From: Papio anubis
Lineage: Eukaryota; Chordata; Mammalia; Primates; Cercopithecidae
Reading direction: 5' to 3'
Assembly: GCF_008728515.1 (NCBI RefSeq)
Contig: NC_044979.1
Span: 165,052,782-165,116,781 of the forward strand
DNA: 64,000 bases
The notes beneath the pieces are model-generated. The model was not told the origin of the DNA. It worked only from the letters and a program-made list of their open reading frames with translations, and did not search any database. This document shows, in pieces, positions 26,413 to 41,875 of this stretch. Within the stretch, counting starts at the first letter, position 1. Each line of letters begins with the position of its first letter. The translations under genes and the position numbers were made by a program.

Positions 26413-27051
26413 ATGGATGAGCCAAGGGAGTTCTTCTGGGGGTCGGCCTCTCCCTGGTCTGGGGAGCCACTGGTTGAGAGGAGCTGGGAGCCGGGTGGCA
26501 TCTCACTCCCAGAGGAGGCACCCCTGGAAACTTAGAGAACTTTTTCATCTAGAGATGACAATTCTGACTCCTTTCTGCACTTTCATCCTCTTCTTTCTCA
26601 CTCTCTAGAGATTTCTGTATTTATTAAAGGCCAACCAACTTCCATTGGGTGGAGTCCTGTGTAACGTGTCCTTGCGGTGGAGTTGACGCATGCAGATGCA
26701 CATTTGCACACTTCTGACATCACTTCTTCTCTCTGTGTTCCACTTTTCAAAGCAGATATTCTGAGGAGGAGAGGGGGCAAGAAATCCTTCCTAGTTGTCA
26801 AGCTATCTGTCACTACTACTTTCCCTTAGCTAGACTTTTTCTGTTTTTTCTTTTCTCCCTGGAATCCTATTGTCTTGCTTCTTCTTCTTCATCTGATTAC
26901 AGCTCTCCTTCTTTCAGGTCTCAGGATAGACTTCACTTGTTCTGAACATTTTGACTATATGTTTCAAGACCTTGTTATCTGTTCTTTCCAGGTACTCCCA
27001 TAGTCCTTGGGATAAGGACAGCATAGGACATTTTGTGATGTGTTGTAATAA
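26413..27051. other. Unidentified non-coding DNA
   Basis: Slightly more GC-rich than its surroundings (26410-26540). No gene or repeat recognised. Confidence 0.5.
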
Positions 27052-27200
27052 CCTAATGATGACCAACATTTACTGAGCACTCACTATATGCTCAGGGCTT
27101 AAAGTACTATTTGACTTCCACATCAATCCCATGAGGAGGAGACATTTTGACCTCTATTTTATAGAAGAGGAAAGTCAGCTTAGAGAAACGTAGTCACTTG
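27052..27200 (-). mobile_element. MIR SINE, part 1
   Basis: Antisense MIR: gaccaacatttactgagcac, tcccatgaggaggagacatt, tatagaagaggaaagtcagc, stopping at cacttg where the LTR begins. The MIR continues at 27795. Confidence 0.85.
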
Positions 27201-27794
27201 TGGTGACGGGCAGTCTTTAGGGTGGCCTCCAATGATCCCCACCTTCTGGCATTCACAGTCTTGTATAATCCCCTTCCCTTAAAAGTGGGGCTAGTAACTT
27301 TCTCCTCAATAGAATACAAAATGGTTAAAGGTCACTTCTGTGATTTGATTATAGAGGACTGTGACATGTATCTTGGTGGCAGATTCTCTCTAATGCTTTC
27401 TGAGCTTGTACCCTTTGATAAAACAAGATAGTATATTGGAAAGGCTCATATGGCAAGGGACTGAGGGTGCCCTCTGGCTAACTGCAACCGAGGTCCTCAG
27501 TCCAACGACCCTCAAGAGTTGAATACTGTCAATAACTGCATGAGTAAACTCAGAAGTAGATGTCTCTGCTGTTGAAACTGCAGATGAGACACTACTCTTG
27601 TGTATGATTGTAGCTTTGTGAGAGACCTCGAGAAAGAGGGCTCAGTTAAGTTATGCCCAGATTCCTGACTCAGAAACTGTGAGATAATAAATTTGTGTCG
27701 TATTAAGCTGCTGCATTTTGGGGTAAAGGCAGGTAACTTTGGGTAACTGATAGGTAACTTAGCAATAGATTGTTGGCAATAGACAACTAATACA
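27201..27794 (+). mobile_element. Solo LTR (MLT1/MaLR-like) inserted in MIR
   Basis: About 594 bases starting tggtgacgggcagtctttag and ending gacaactaatac(a). It has an internal polyadenylation signal in ctgtgagataataaatttgt and the ggcaagggactgagggtgcc and cctcagtccaacgaccctca blocks typical of a mammalian ERVL-MaLR LTR; the exact family is not certain. It is flanked by acttg (27196-27200 and 27794-27798), a 5-bp target-site duplication within about one base, and the interrupted MIR resumes after it. Frames within (27222-27431, 27512-27859 minus) are not genes. Confidence 0.82.
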
Positions 27795-27890
27795 CTTGAC
27801 TTAGATCCCACAGGTAGAAAGCATACAGGGTTAAAATCCGGGACCTCTGATTCCCTCAATGAATACTTACGTCATGCTTCCTGGCTACTT
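27795..27890 (-). mobile_element. MIR SINE, part 2
   Basis: Continuation of the antisense MIR: cttagatcccacaggtagaa, ttaaaatccgggacctctga. Joined to part 1 it gives a nearly complete MIR. Confidence 0.8.
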
Positions 27891-28099
27891 ACCAATTATT
27901 ATTTTTTTCATTTCAAACTTGTTCTGACTTTAATTCCTGGCATTTAGCCTGAATCTGGTATTTTTTGCATCCTTGATAGTTATGGAACGACTGTGGGTCA
28001 TGGACAGTGGATCCATGAAACACAAAATATTGTATGGTAAATTGGCCAATCAAAGTAACATTTTTTTAACTTTGTATTTCTTAAAATTGAGAAAAGAGA

Positions 28100-28443
<344 letters not shown>

Positions 28444-28599
28444 TAAAATTGAGAAAAGGGAAGAGCTACACATAGCACAATGCTTGGAACTATTTTGCAC
28501 TTTTGCATGCTGACTGCTATGTTAGGTTGCATGGTTAATTTTAACATCTCTCTACATTAGAATGGGGATTGGGTACCACACATGGGCCCTGATTTGAAA

Positions 28600-28790
28600 T
28601 GAATTACTTTATCAAACATTTGTTAAACACCCTGAAATTTCTGCCTATGTGCCAAGCCCTTGAAACACAAAGCTGGATAAAGCAGTGTAAGGGCAAGAAC
28701 AAATACAAATAGTGACATCATTGCATGATGTGATAAGCGATTTAATTACAATTTGAACAAATTACTATGGGAATAAAGGATAAACCAATA
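28600..28790 (-). mobile_element. L2 LINE 3' fragment
   Basis: Weak antisense L2 3' end (caaacatttgttaaacaccc, tatgtgccaagcccttgaaa, acacaaagctggataaagca). Confidence 0.6.
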
Positions 28791-29820
28791 GTACAGTGGG
28801 TAACCTTCCTTCGGTTGTCTCCCTGTTTCTTTCTCTCTCATTTTCTCTGTCTACACACATGTGCACATTGACACATATATTGATATAGTTCTGGCTAATT
28901 CAGAAAATCATGAATGTTTACTCAAGAGAATTAAGATTTTACTCAATGATTTTAATTGTAAAGTGACTATGAGAAAAAGTTCAGGTGAAATGACTTGGCC
29001 GATCTGAAGTAGGTTGTTATCAATTTTAATGAATCATTGAGCAACAGGTTTAGAGACGACATTAAAAGAGATGACACGCAAATAAAAACCAGAGAACTGC
29101 CAATTGAAGGGAACAAGCAGAAAAGCAATTTAAAGGGTTGTTCTGATGTTCAAAGTAACTTTTGGTGATTTTTACACACAGAGAAAAAGATAATGTTTTT
29201 TCCCTACTTCAAGGCACTGCCATACAAAATAATCAAAAAGAAAAAGTATGACTTTCAGGTAGCCATTTTCTACACCCCGATCAAATTAAAGGTCTGATTT
29301 TCATCGGTTTACTTACAGTGAATTTGCACTGCTACATGGTATTGTTAGTCTATGTGGGATACCATAAGGTGTCTCCCAAGAACTTAGGAATAATGAAAAT
29401 AAAATTGTTCCCTCAGAGCTAAACTTTGAGCCAAACAAATAATAAATAAAAGTGGAGAATCACAGTTACCTTAAATAGACAAAAGAACTCCCAGACTGCA
29501 AGACTTGATTGTAACCAGCCCGAATGTATTAGAGTACTAAGGAAGAATGTAGTCTCAACTGATGTCTGCACAGCCTTGGGAGGATAAGGGAAAAGAAAGT
29601 CTCAGAGCAATATGGGCATGCCATTTAAGCATGGTCCTAGCTAGGGAGTAAAAGCAGCCTTTTGAGTAGGATGTGTCTGGCTCTTACACATCAGATTAAT
29701 CTCCCAAATCCTTGTTGTGTGCTCTTTACATGTCAGGAAGGAAATCTCCACTTGTGATCTGGCTTCCTGTATGGGTTAAGGTAAGCAAGGCAGACCCTGA
29801 GAAGAGGCGAAGGAAGAAAG
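28791..29820. other. Unidentified non-coding DNA
   Basis: Nothing recognised except a pyrimidine-rich patch near 28820-28850. Confidence 0.5.
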
Positions 29821-29864
29821 TATCAGTTTGTTGAAGAAAGATAATATCAATTTGTTGAAGAAAG
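29821..29864. repeat. 24-bp tandem duplication
   Basis: tatcagtttgttgaagaaag at 29821-29840 and tatcaatttgttgaagaaag at 29845-29864: one mismatch, period 24. Confidence 0.85.
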
Positions 29865-29877
29865 AATAGAAAGCACG

Positions 29878-31649
<1,772 letters not shown>

Positions 31650-31775
31650 ATAGAAAGCTCACTAGACTGGAAGTCAGGAGACTCAGCTTTGTCACCAATC
31701 AGATATGGCATAGTGGGCAGGTCTAATAGCCTTGGCCTCAGCATCTCCATCTGTGAAATGGGCTGAAGGGCTTGA
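31650..31775 (+). mobile_element. MIR SINE
   Basis: Sense MIR core and right part: gaaagctcactagactggaa, gtcaggagactcagctttgt, cagcatctccatctgtgaaa, tgggctga. Confidence 0.75.
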
Positions 31776-32079
31776 GCTCTCTGTAACTTCTTTGGGATGT
31801 GCTAGTTAAGGAGGCTCCCATTGGATTCCACATATCCTTGTTTATGGCCATGACTGACCCTTCACAAGACTGCCAGATCCCAAGCTGCCTTCTCTTCTGT
31901 ACCATTTCTGCCACTTTTGGGTCTTTATTAGCAGGAGAGTGCAAACACTTTAATATGAATTCACATGCAGCACTTGACTGAGGATTATTTCTACCTTTTA
32001 AAAGGCGGCAAGCGAAAGCATACAACTTGACATATGGGGGTGGGAAGGATCATATTTTAAAGTCAGAAGAACTGCTTAT
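31776..32079. other. Unidentified non-coding DNA
   Basis: A 95-codon minus frame (31738-32025) overlaps the MIR and is not considered a gene. Confidence 0.5.
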
Positions 32080-32215
32080 ATATTTCGACTATAAAATTTA
32101 TTATCTGTGTGAATTTCATTAAATTATTTAACTTCTCTGAGTCTCAGTTTCTCATCGGTATAATAAAACATAGTCTACATGTTGCAGTGAAGTTAAAAAG
32201 AGTCTGTTTATGAAA
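32080..32215 (+). mobile_element. MIR SINE
   Basis: tctgtgtgaatttcattaaa, ttatttaacttctctgagtc, tcagtttctcatcggtataa: the MIR core and 3' part in sense orientation. Confidence 0.75.
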
Positions 32216-33034
32216 AGCGTAAATTTCTATTTAATATCAAAAGTACATAATCTAAATTGTGAAGTCTTTATTATTTTTACTATTTATTTTTATTTATTTG
32301 TATATTTCATGAATATTACTAGTAGTTGTTATATAAGAGTATTAGTAGTAGTAGTTGTAGGGATAAGAACCAACAAATTATTTTTTAATGATAGCATTTC
32401 ATATACAATGAGGAATCAGGATAGAAGAATTAATTGGGGAGAGGGAAGAGTCTTTTTGTGGTAATTAAAATATGTACAACCATACCTAAACTAGTCACCC
32501 TATTTTACTTCCTTCTGTCCCTTCCTTCTCTCCCTCCCTCCCTCCTTCCCTCCCTCCCTTCCTCCTTTCCTCCCTCTCTCATCCTTTATTCCTTTCTTGC
32601 TGTGTTGCTTTCTTTCTGAATATGCACCTACTCTACATTTGCAAACTCCAACTCTGGATCCATTCTAAAGGAAAGACAAGCCAACCACGTGATAGAAACA
32701 TCACCCTGAGCCAGAGCTCTGGGTCAACAGTGATGACAGGAGGCATCTGGTAGGGAGAAAAGATGTGGCAATTTTACTTGGAACTGCAAAGATTTGAGAC
32801 TCAGAATCACGCTGACATTTGGGGACCTAGCAGGGGTGTATAGACAAAATGTGGCACCACATTTGTCTGGAATTACTGATTGCTGAGGCAGATTTTCTAG
32901 TAAAGGTAGGGCACCAGGAAGTATGGGCCAATCTCTCCTTGATTTTCTGATGAGGGTCAATAGAGAGAGAGAAGGAGAGAGAAGAATGAGAGAAGCAAAA
33001 TTTGGAGACTGTTGCAGAGTCAGCTCTCTTACAG
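32216..33034. other. Unidentified DNA with a pyrimidine tract
   Basis: Contains the CCTTCC/TCCC tract at 32508-32605; otherwise unrecognised. Minus frames 32724-33108 have no known motif. Confidence 0.5.
32508..32605. repeat. (TCCC/TTCC)n pyrimidine tract
   Basis: Interrupted C/T-only tract, explaining the Pro/Ser/Leu-rich plus-strand frame. Confidence 0.9.
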
Positions 33035-33039
33035 ATTCT

Positions 33040-33139
33040 CATAAGAAGAAAGAAAACCTGTGATACTGATATATCAAATAAGAGGTTTGATATATTATTA
33101 GATATCAAATTGATATATCTAATAAGATAGGTTTGATAT
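33040..33139. repeat. AT-rich palindromic field, left of LTR7
   Basis: Contains a near-perfect palindrome at 33095-33125 (ttattagatatcaa, then ttgatatatctaataa) and repeated gtttgatat motifs. The LTR7 insertion follows directly after gatat (33135-33139). Confidence 0.85.
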
Positions 33140-33539
33140 TTTCACTCACGTCTGTGTGAAGAGACCACCAAACAGGCTTTGTGTGAACAATAAAGTTTTT
33201 TAATCGCCTGCGTGCAGGCGGGCTGAGTCCGAAAAGAGAGTCAGCAAAGGGAGATAGGGGTGGGGCCGTTTTATAAGATTTGAGTGGGTAGTGGAAAATT
33301 ACAGTCAAAGGGGGTTGTTCTCTGGCGGGCAGGGGTGGGGGTCATAAGGTGCTCAGTGGGAGAGCTGTTGAGCCAGGATGAGCCAGGAGAAGGAATTTCA
33401 CAAGGTAATGTCATCAGTTAAGGCAGGGACCAGCCATTTTCACTTCTTTTGTGATTCTTCAGTTACTTCAGGCCATCTGGATGTATACGTGCAGGTCACA
33501 GGGGATATGATGGCTTAGCTAGGGCTCAGAGGCCTGACA
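33140..33539 (-). mobile_element. Solo LTR7-type LTR of HERV-H
   Basis: 400 bases; read on the minus strand it begins tgtcaggcctctgagcccta and runs through the segment with gcacgtatacatccagatgg, the aaaacggccccacccctatc promoter region, and ggactcagcccgcctgcacg, ending in the U5 phrase for the gtttggtggtctcttcacac block. It is flanked by an exact 5-bp duplication, gatat (33135-33139 and 33540-33544). There is no internal proviral sequence, so it is a solo LTR left by recombination. The last dinucleotide has drifted from the canonical CA. LTR7 copies can act as promoters or enhancers in pluripotent cells; whether this one does is not visible from sequence. Confidence 0.93.
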
Positions 33540-33544
33540 GATAT

Positions 33545-33665
33545 AACAGTTGGTTATATTTGATATATCTTATAATAGATATAATATATATCTTATAATA
33601 TATATTTGATAAATATATATAATATATATCTTATAATATATATTTGCTGTATATTAGATAGGTTT
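33545..33665. repeat. AT-rich tandem array, right of LTR7
   Basis: An exact 28-base direct repeat with a period of 38 (33581-33608 and 33619-33646), composed of ATA/TATCTTATAATA units. Confidence 0.88.
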
Positions 33666-34914
33666 TAAATATGATTAGTTGGCAAGAAAGCTGCCTCACA
33701 CCACCCCTACTGCAGCCTTTTGCACATTTCTGTCCTTAGCCTACCTCCATTTCTTCTGGTAATAGTAATGGTGGGACTGGACCTTTTTCCCAGATCACCT
33801 TCCTTTAGCTGCCTCTTGGTGCCACTTTTCCCCTTCAAGGTTGCTCTTGCTGCTGAAGGTTTACCATGACTTTATCTCTGTGGATGGGAATGGGGAGTGA
33901 GCGTATGTTATTAAGGAGCCACCTCTTAATGATATAGTCCTGGGCCCAGGGAGAACTTGCAATTGCATGCTCCATAAGTCCTTCTTTATTCCTTCCATGC
34001 ACACAGCAGCTCTGCTAATGCCTCTCAGCCTGACACACCCAGTCAATCTGTTACAGGCAAGATGGTTTTTACTACAATGGGAGGGAATCTGCATATGTCC
34101 TGGTGGATACTGGTGCATCTGATTTTTACATAGGTTGCAAGTAATTTGACCAGTTTGTTAATGACCTTTTAATGTGCATTTGCATTATGATTGTTCCCAT
34201 TATTTGCCATTCTAATTCCACTTATGGGAGTTTTCTTTTGAGAAGCTAGCTGTCTTTCCTACCTGCCTGTAACACATTCCCAAAGTTAATGAGGACATGT
34301 GCGCATGGCAGTGGGTGTCACCATTTTAATTGCTTCCAAATATGGTTAGCATATGTTGTCTCAGTATAGAAAATCTGAATTAAAATGCTAAGCCTTTTTA
34401 GTACTGGCAAGAGATAACAGTCTCTAGAGCTAGGGCTCTTCTGAGAAATTCATGATGTCTCCAAGGTTTCCCTAGGGTTCAAGAAGAAGCTGGTTTTTCT
34501 GAAGCAACTCTATTATCCTTTTGATGCCCTTGGACTTTTAACGTTTCTGTAGATAGTGATCTGGTAACTTCCATGAGATAAGGTCAGAGCTAGAATGGGC
34601 TGGGACTTGCTTTCATTAGTATGTGCCTAAGCACTTGGTCCAGGAATGATATCCTTAACAGTAGCTTTCCTGTTCAGTCATTTTACCCCTAATTTAGCTA
34701 TTTATAAGAACAAGGAACTTAATTTTGTTGAGGTCCTACAAAAAATTTTGCGTATTCTTTGGTTATATGCTGTAAGCATGAAGGATGTGTGAAAATTCTC
34801 GAAAGAGAAAGTCTGTTTCTTCTTTGCAAGAAGCTTCCTATTTCTTGGATGAGACCAAATGGCCAGAAAAAGGAGCTTAACAATATTGCACAAAGTAAAT
34901 TCAAAGAAAAATAT
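33666..34914. other. Unidentified DNA with an isolated aspartic-protease-like motif
   Basis: No repeat family recognised. A short plus-strand stop-to-stop frame near 34000-34142 contains VLVDTGASDFY (bases about 34097-34129), resembling the active-site motif of retroviral-type proteases. Nothing else around it reads as a retroelement, so it may be chance or a very old remnant. Confidence 0.45.
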
Positions 34915-36829
<1,915 letters not shown>

Positions 36830-36935
36830 AGGATTGTAGAAACCATAATTTCTCTCTCATGAATGGGGGAGTAATCCTCACCCTGTGGGATTTCTGTGAG
36901 GAATAAATGCAAAAGCACACATCTGACACAGAGGA
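36830..36935 (+). mobile_element. MIR SINE
   Basis: gggggagtaatcctcaccct, gggatttctgtgaggaataa, atgcaaaagcacacatctga: the MIR 3' portion, sense. Confidence 0.65.
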
Positions 36936-36936
36936 C

Positions 36937-37738
36937 TGTGATTGTCATTTCAATGTGTCAGCTTGACTAGGTGACAGTACCCAGTCATTCAATTAAGCAC
37001 CAACCTGGGTGTTACTGGCAAGGTTGCTGAAATACTGTGTAACTCAATCCAAGAGAGGGAAGTTTGCGGATTTGAAAACACGTGATTATTTGGCTCTGAA
37101 ACCTGTTTTATACGCATTTTCTATAGGAAATTTAGTTTTTCCTTCTGTATTCTCGGTCTCCTGCCTGGGACCTCAGTCTCTCAGGCATGACAGCACATAA
37201 TGCAGGGCATCTATCTCCAAGTACATAACAAAGCCACATATGAGTTATTTTGGACTTTCCTATTGCTGTATTTATTTATTTTTCTGTTTAACTTCATTAG
37301 TATGGAAAAATCCAAGTGTACTAAGTGCATTTGTTCCAGCTGTAATCTGTCTTTGTTGCTGATTGGTATTTTACTATGCAGGAGAGATTGTTGGCATCTG
37401 CAATCTGTTCACTTTCAGTAAAGCAGATTATTTTCCATAATCTGGGTGGGCCTGATCCAACCAGTTGAAAGGATGTGAGGGTAGAACTGAGGTGTACCTG
37501 GGGGACAGGAAATTCTCCCCGTGGAATGCAGCATTAGCTTCAGCTTGGGAGTCTCCATTTTCTCCTTCTTGATGGCCTGCCCTATAGATTTCAGACTTAT
37601 CTAGTCTCCACAGTCATGTAAACCAGTTCTTTGTACTCTGTCTATATGTCTAAATCTATCTAGCTAGCTACCGAGCTAGCTATTATCTATCTGTCTATCC
37701 TAGTTATATGTTTCTTCCATGGAATGCTGACTAATACT
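36937..37738 (+). mobile_element. MLT2-like ERVL LTR with a foreign middle
   Basis: Left part (36937-37030): tgtgattgtcatttcaatgt, gtcagcttgactaggtgaca, the start of an MLT2-type LTR. Right part (37420-37738): aaagcagattattttccata, atctgggtgggcctgatcca, accagttgaaaggatgtgag, ending tgctgactaatact. The roughly 380 bases between do not fit the LTR and may be an insertion. Inside the right part, a TATC-like tract contains the palindrome agctagct-accg-agctagct (37661-37680). Confidence 0.65.
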
Positions 37739-38044
37739 AGTAAGAATCCTAAAATATTATTTTCCATATAATCCAAATATGAAGGTTCATATTTGAGTAC
37801 ACCAATTCTATATTTCTATCACATTGTAGTGGTGGATAAAAACAAATATTTGTTTTCTGCTCATCTCCTTTAAGCTAGAGGAGAAAGAAAGGGTGCCTGG
37901 AAGTTCTCAAGTCTTTTCCTGTTAGTATATTAGTATGGATTCATTGATTTGAAGCATGATCATCCTACACTTTAGCCTTGAGGAAATCAGGCACAAGGCA
38001 GGTTAATTGCCCTGGTTGAGAAGGGAAAGGGAGAACTTAGGGTA
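37739..38044. other. Unidentified non-coding DNA
   Basis: Nothing recognised. Confidence 0.5.
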
Positions 38045-38260
38045 AGAACATCAGCATCAACATCAACATGGGACACCATTTACCATGTGCCAGGCACTGT
38101 TCTTAACAGTTAACTAACAGGCATTCACTTATTTCCTCTTCATGGTGACCCTAAGAGGTGAATACCACTATCATTCTCACATTCCAGGTAGGGGATCTGA
38201 GGCATGAGGTTTAAATTGCTTGTCCTGGAATGTGGTAAAGTCATAGTGGCCACAGCAAGA
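38045..38260 (-). mobile_element. MIR SINE
   Basis: Antisense MIR: caccatttaccatgtgccag, gcactgttcttaacagttaa, catggtgaccctaagaggtg, gtaggggatctgaggcatga. Confidence 0.8.
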
Positions 38261-39180
<920 letters not shown>

Positions 39181-39192
39181 AAAGAAATCAGT

Positions 39193-39739
39193 GACTGAAA
39201 TGGATGTATCCCAACCAGGGACTGTGCCAATATCACATTTAAGAGGGGTTGGTGGTCTCATTTCAATTCCCGTCACATACGCTGTTCCAATTGGTAAATC
39301 CCTGCAGACAAAGCAGGAACTCAAAAATCAGGGTAGAAGGTTTCCTTCAGCTTCTCAGATTAACTATTTTGGTAAACAGCATATGTTTTCCTCACATAGT
39401 GCTAATGTTATAATGGTCAACCTCCAGATTTAAGTGCATCGATTAACTAAACTACACTACTTCTGTGAATAAAAGATGTTTGTTTTACTAAATTTGCCAA
39501 TTTAATTAACGAACACAATTTCTTATATATAGAAAATTTGAAACATAAATAGTGATTACTTCTATGACTAATTTTTCTCCTAATAAATTCCTGCTTAAAA
39601 GATGGTCGGCATGAGGATAGCGTAATTTTTTAAGTTCTTTCTCAAAGAAGCCAGTCAATCAAGAGCTTACTGAGTGTGTACCAGATAATCATTTTTTTCC
39701 CCCAGAGGACTTAACTTTAAGCAAGATTTTTCAACTTCT
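39193..39739. other. Unidentified non-coding DNA
   Basis: An 80-codon plus frame (39191-39433) begins just after the Alu tail; no motif recognised. Confidence 0.5.
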
Positions 39740-39932
39740 GCATTAACGATATTTTGGGTTGAATAATTTTATGCTGTGGAAGACAGTCCCATGTTTTTGA
39801 ATTTTTAGCAACATTCCTGACCTCTACCCATTAATGCCAATACTACCCCTCCCTCAGTTGTAATCTTAAGTGTGTCCAGACATTTCCATAGCCCTAATTG
39901 GCAAAGTTATTCCCAGTTGAGGGAAGCTGCTT
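39740..39932 (-). mobile_element. MER20 (hAT-Charlie)
   Basis: Antisense MER20: tttagcaacattcctgacct, ctacccattaatgccaatac, tacccctccctcagttgtaa, gtgtgtccagacatttccat, ending in a ggttgagaa-equivalent at right (cccagttgagg). Non-autonomous DNA transposon, about 200 bases. Confidence 0.85.
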
Positions 39933-40244
39933 TATATTCTTGAAATAGATTGCACTGGACAGTGTAGGCTATCTATGACAAGTGTTTCTCAGATCTTAGC
40001 TTGAGATAATAGAAATTTATCTTTTGCTCTAATCAGAGAACAGTGAAGGTCATGAAGGTGGGAAGGAGTAGCATGTTCCACATTAGAGATCTTCCACCTT
40101 TCACCTGCTGGAGTCACATTCCATTGGTCAGAATGTAATCATCCGTGCCCACCTAAATGCAAGGAAAGCTGTGAAATATACTCTGATTGCATGCCAAAGA
40201 GGGAAAAGAACTAAGATTTGGGAAATAACATCAAGTCTCTGTTA
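39933..40244. other. Unidentified non-coding DNA
   Basis: Nothing recognised. Confidence 0.5.
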
Positions 40245-40249
40245 CTGGG

Positions 40250-40612
40250 TGTATTAGTCTGTTCTCACGCTGTTAATAAAGACACACTCGAGAATGGGCA
40301 ATTTATAAAGGAAAGAGGTTTAATGGACTCACAGTTCCACATGGATGGGGAGGCCTCACAATCATGGCAGAAGGTGAATGAGGAGCAAAGTCACGTCTTC
40401 CGTGGTGGCGGGTAAGAGAGCTTGTATAGAGGAACTCTCCTTTATAAAACCATAAGATCTTATGAGACTTATTGACTATCACGAGAACAGCATGGGAAAG
40501 ACCTGCCCCCATGATTCAATTATCTCCATCAGGTCCCTCCCACGACACATGGAAATTATGGGAGCTGCAATTCAGGATGAGGTTTGGGTGTGCACACAGC
40601 CAAACCATATCA
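40250..40612 (-). mobile_element. THE1-type solo LTR (ERVL-MaLR)
   Basis: 363 bases. Minus-strand reading starts tgatatggtttggctgtgtg and ends with the reverse of tgtattagtctgttctcacg; it includes the gcggcaggcaagag-equivalent and aatcatgggggcaggtcttt blocks. Flanks ctggg (40245-40249) and caggg (40613-40617) are a 4-of-5 target-site duplication. Frames on both strands here (40218-40512) are LTR sequence. Confidence 0.93.
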
Positions 40613-40617
40613 CAGGG

Positions 40618-41049
40618 ATTATAACAAAATAAGGTCAAGTCATGACAAACAGCTTATTTTGATGGTGTTGGAAGGGATTGGCCACAAAACATCATTAAAC
40701 TTATTTACTTCCAGTCAAAGAAGCCTGTATTTGCTTACATAGTCCTAGAACACTGAGCAAAATTATGAAAGGACAATCACAAAGCCTCTTCTTCTTAGGT
40801 CATTAGTGTGTGTTTAGTGAGATAATGCACCCTCTTCCAGTCCAACATTCTCTTCAGGTTCTTCAAGCCTGTCTCAGAGCTATCAAGGAAGCAGCAAAAG
40901 GGATGCCTGTGAATCCGGAAACAGCAGATCAAAGGAGCTCAGAGAAACAACCAGGACACAGAACAAAACAAAACATGGAGCTCTGATTTAGGGGTTTCAG
41001 TTAAGGGAGCCACTCAGCATCAGCACTGGGAAGGAGGTAGGTAAGTCCC
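40618..41049. other. Unidentified non-coding DNA
   Basis: Nothing recognised. Confidence 0.5.
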
Positions 41050-41230
41050 GATTCAGTTTCTGGCTTCAGAAGCTGCTCTCTGTGAGATCTTCAGAAATCT
41101 TTTTAACGGGAAAACAGCTTCAGTTCCCTTATTTTCTAATGCTATGTTTTCAAGGTTGTTGTTAAGATTAAATGAATGTATATAAAGCAACTGGTGAACA
41201 GAGTGCCTAGCACAGCAGTATTTACTTACA
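41050..41230 (+). mobile_element. MIR SINE
   Basis: cttcagttcccttattttct, gttgttgttaagattaaatg, gaacagagtgcctagcacag: MIR core to 3' end, sense. Confidence 0.75.
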
Positions 41231-41654
41231 TACTTCTTAAGTCTTTGGAATCATAGATTATACTATTGGCAGACAGACTGACAGATGCATAGACATGATA
41301 CGAAAGAGAATGGCAAGAAGATGTGGAGAGGGAGAACAGAAGTCAGAAACCAGAACAAAGGAAGACAATAGAGACACTGTAACATTACTGGAGAGTTATA
41401 GAATACTGGGTTTAATTTTAGGTAGAATGCATTTCATTAACTCTTTCTGGTTTGTCTTTGATTTGTCCATTATACAAAGCTGACCTCTCTTCCCTCTGCT
41501 GTCTACTCCTCTCCTCCCTGGAAGGTAGGCAGTGACAGATGCGAAGATTGATTTGTCCTAGGCTATCTCAATAAGGACATTTTCTCTACAGAAGTTTCTA
41601 ATTCCAATGAGCCCCAAACCATAATTTTGAGCAGCTGTTCAAACCTTTTTGTAA
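41231..41654. other. Unidentified non-coding DNA
   Basis: Nothing recognised. Confidence 0.5.
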
Positions 41655-41875
41655 TGATAGTAATAAAGAGTACTACCATTTATTGGTTGTCCATAAAATA
41701 ATCTTTATTCTGTGTCTGTTCCAGTTCTTATAGCTTCCTTTATGAGAAAGATTTCTTCTTCTGTTTATAGGTGAGAAATCTGAGACCTAAGAGATTAAGT
41801 GATTGGCCTGTGGCCAAGGTCCTGAGATTTGAATCCACTTTTTCTGACTCCAAAGCCTGATCTGTTTCTTCCTAA
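41655..41875 (-). mobile_element. MIR SINE
   Basis: Antisense MIR: ctgtttataggtgagaaatc, tgagacctaagagattaagt, ctgagatttgaatccacttt, ctgactccaaagcctgatct. Confidence 0.75.

Noticed and set aside
31738..32025. 95-codon minus-strand frame
   Set aside because: It overlaps a MIR and shows no recognisable motif.
33140..33539. A HERV-H provirus with coding regions
   Set aside because: Only the LTR is present, bounded by the duplication on both sides; no internal viral sequence remains.
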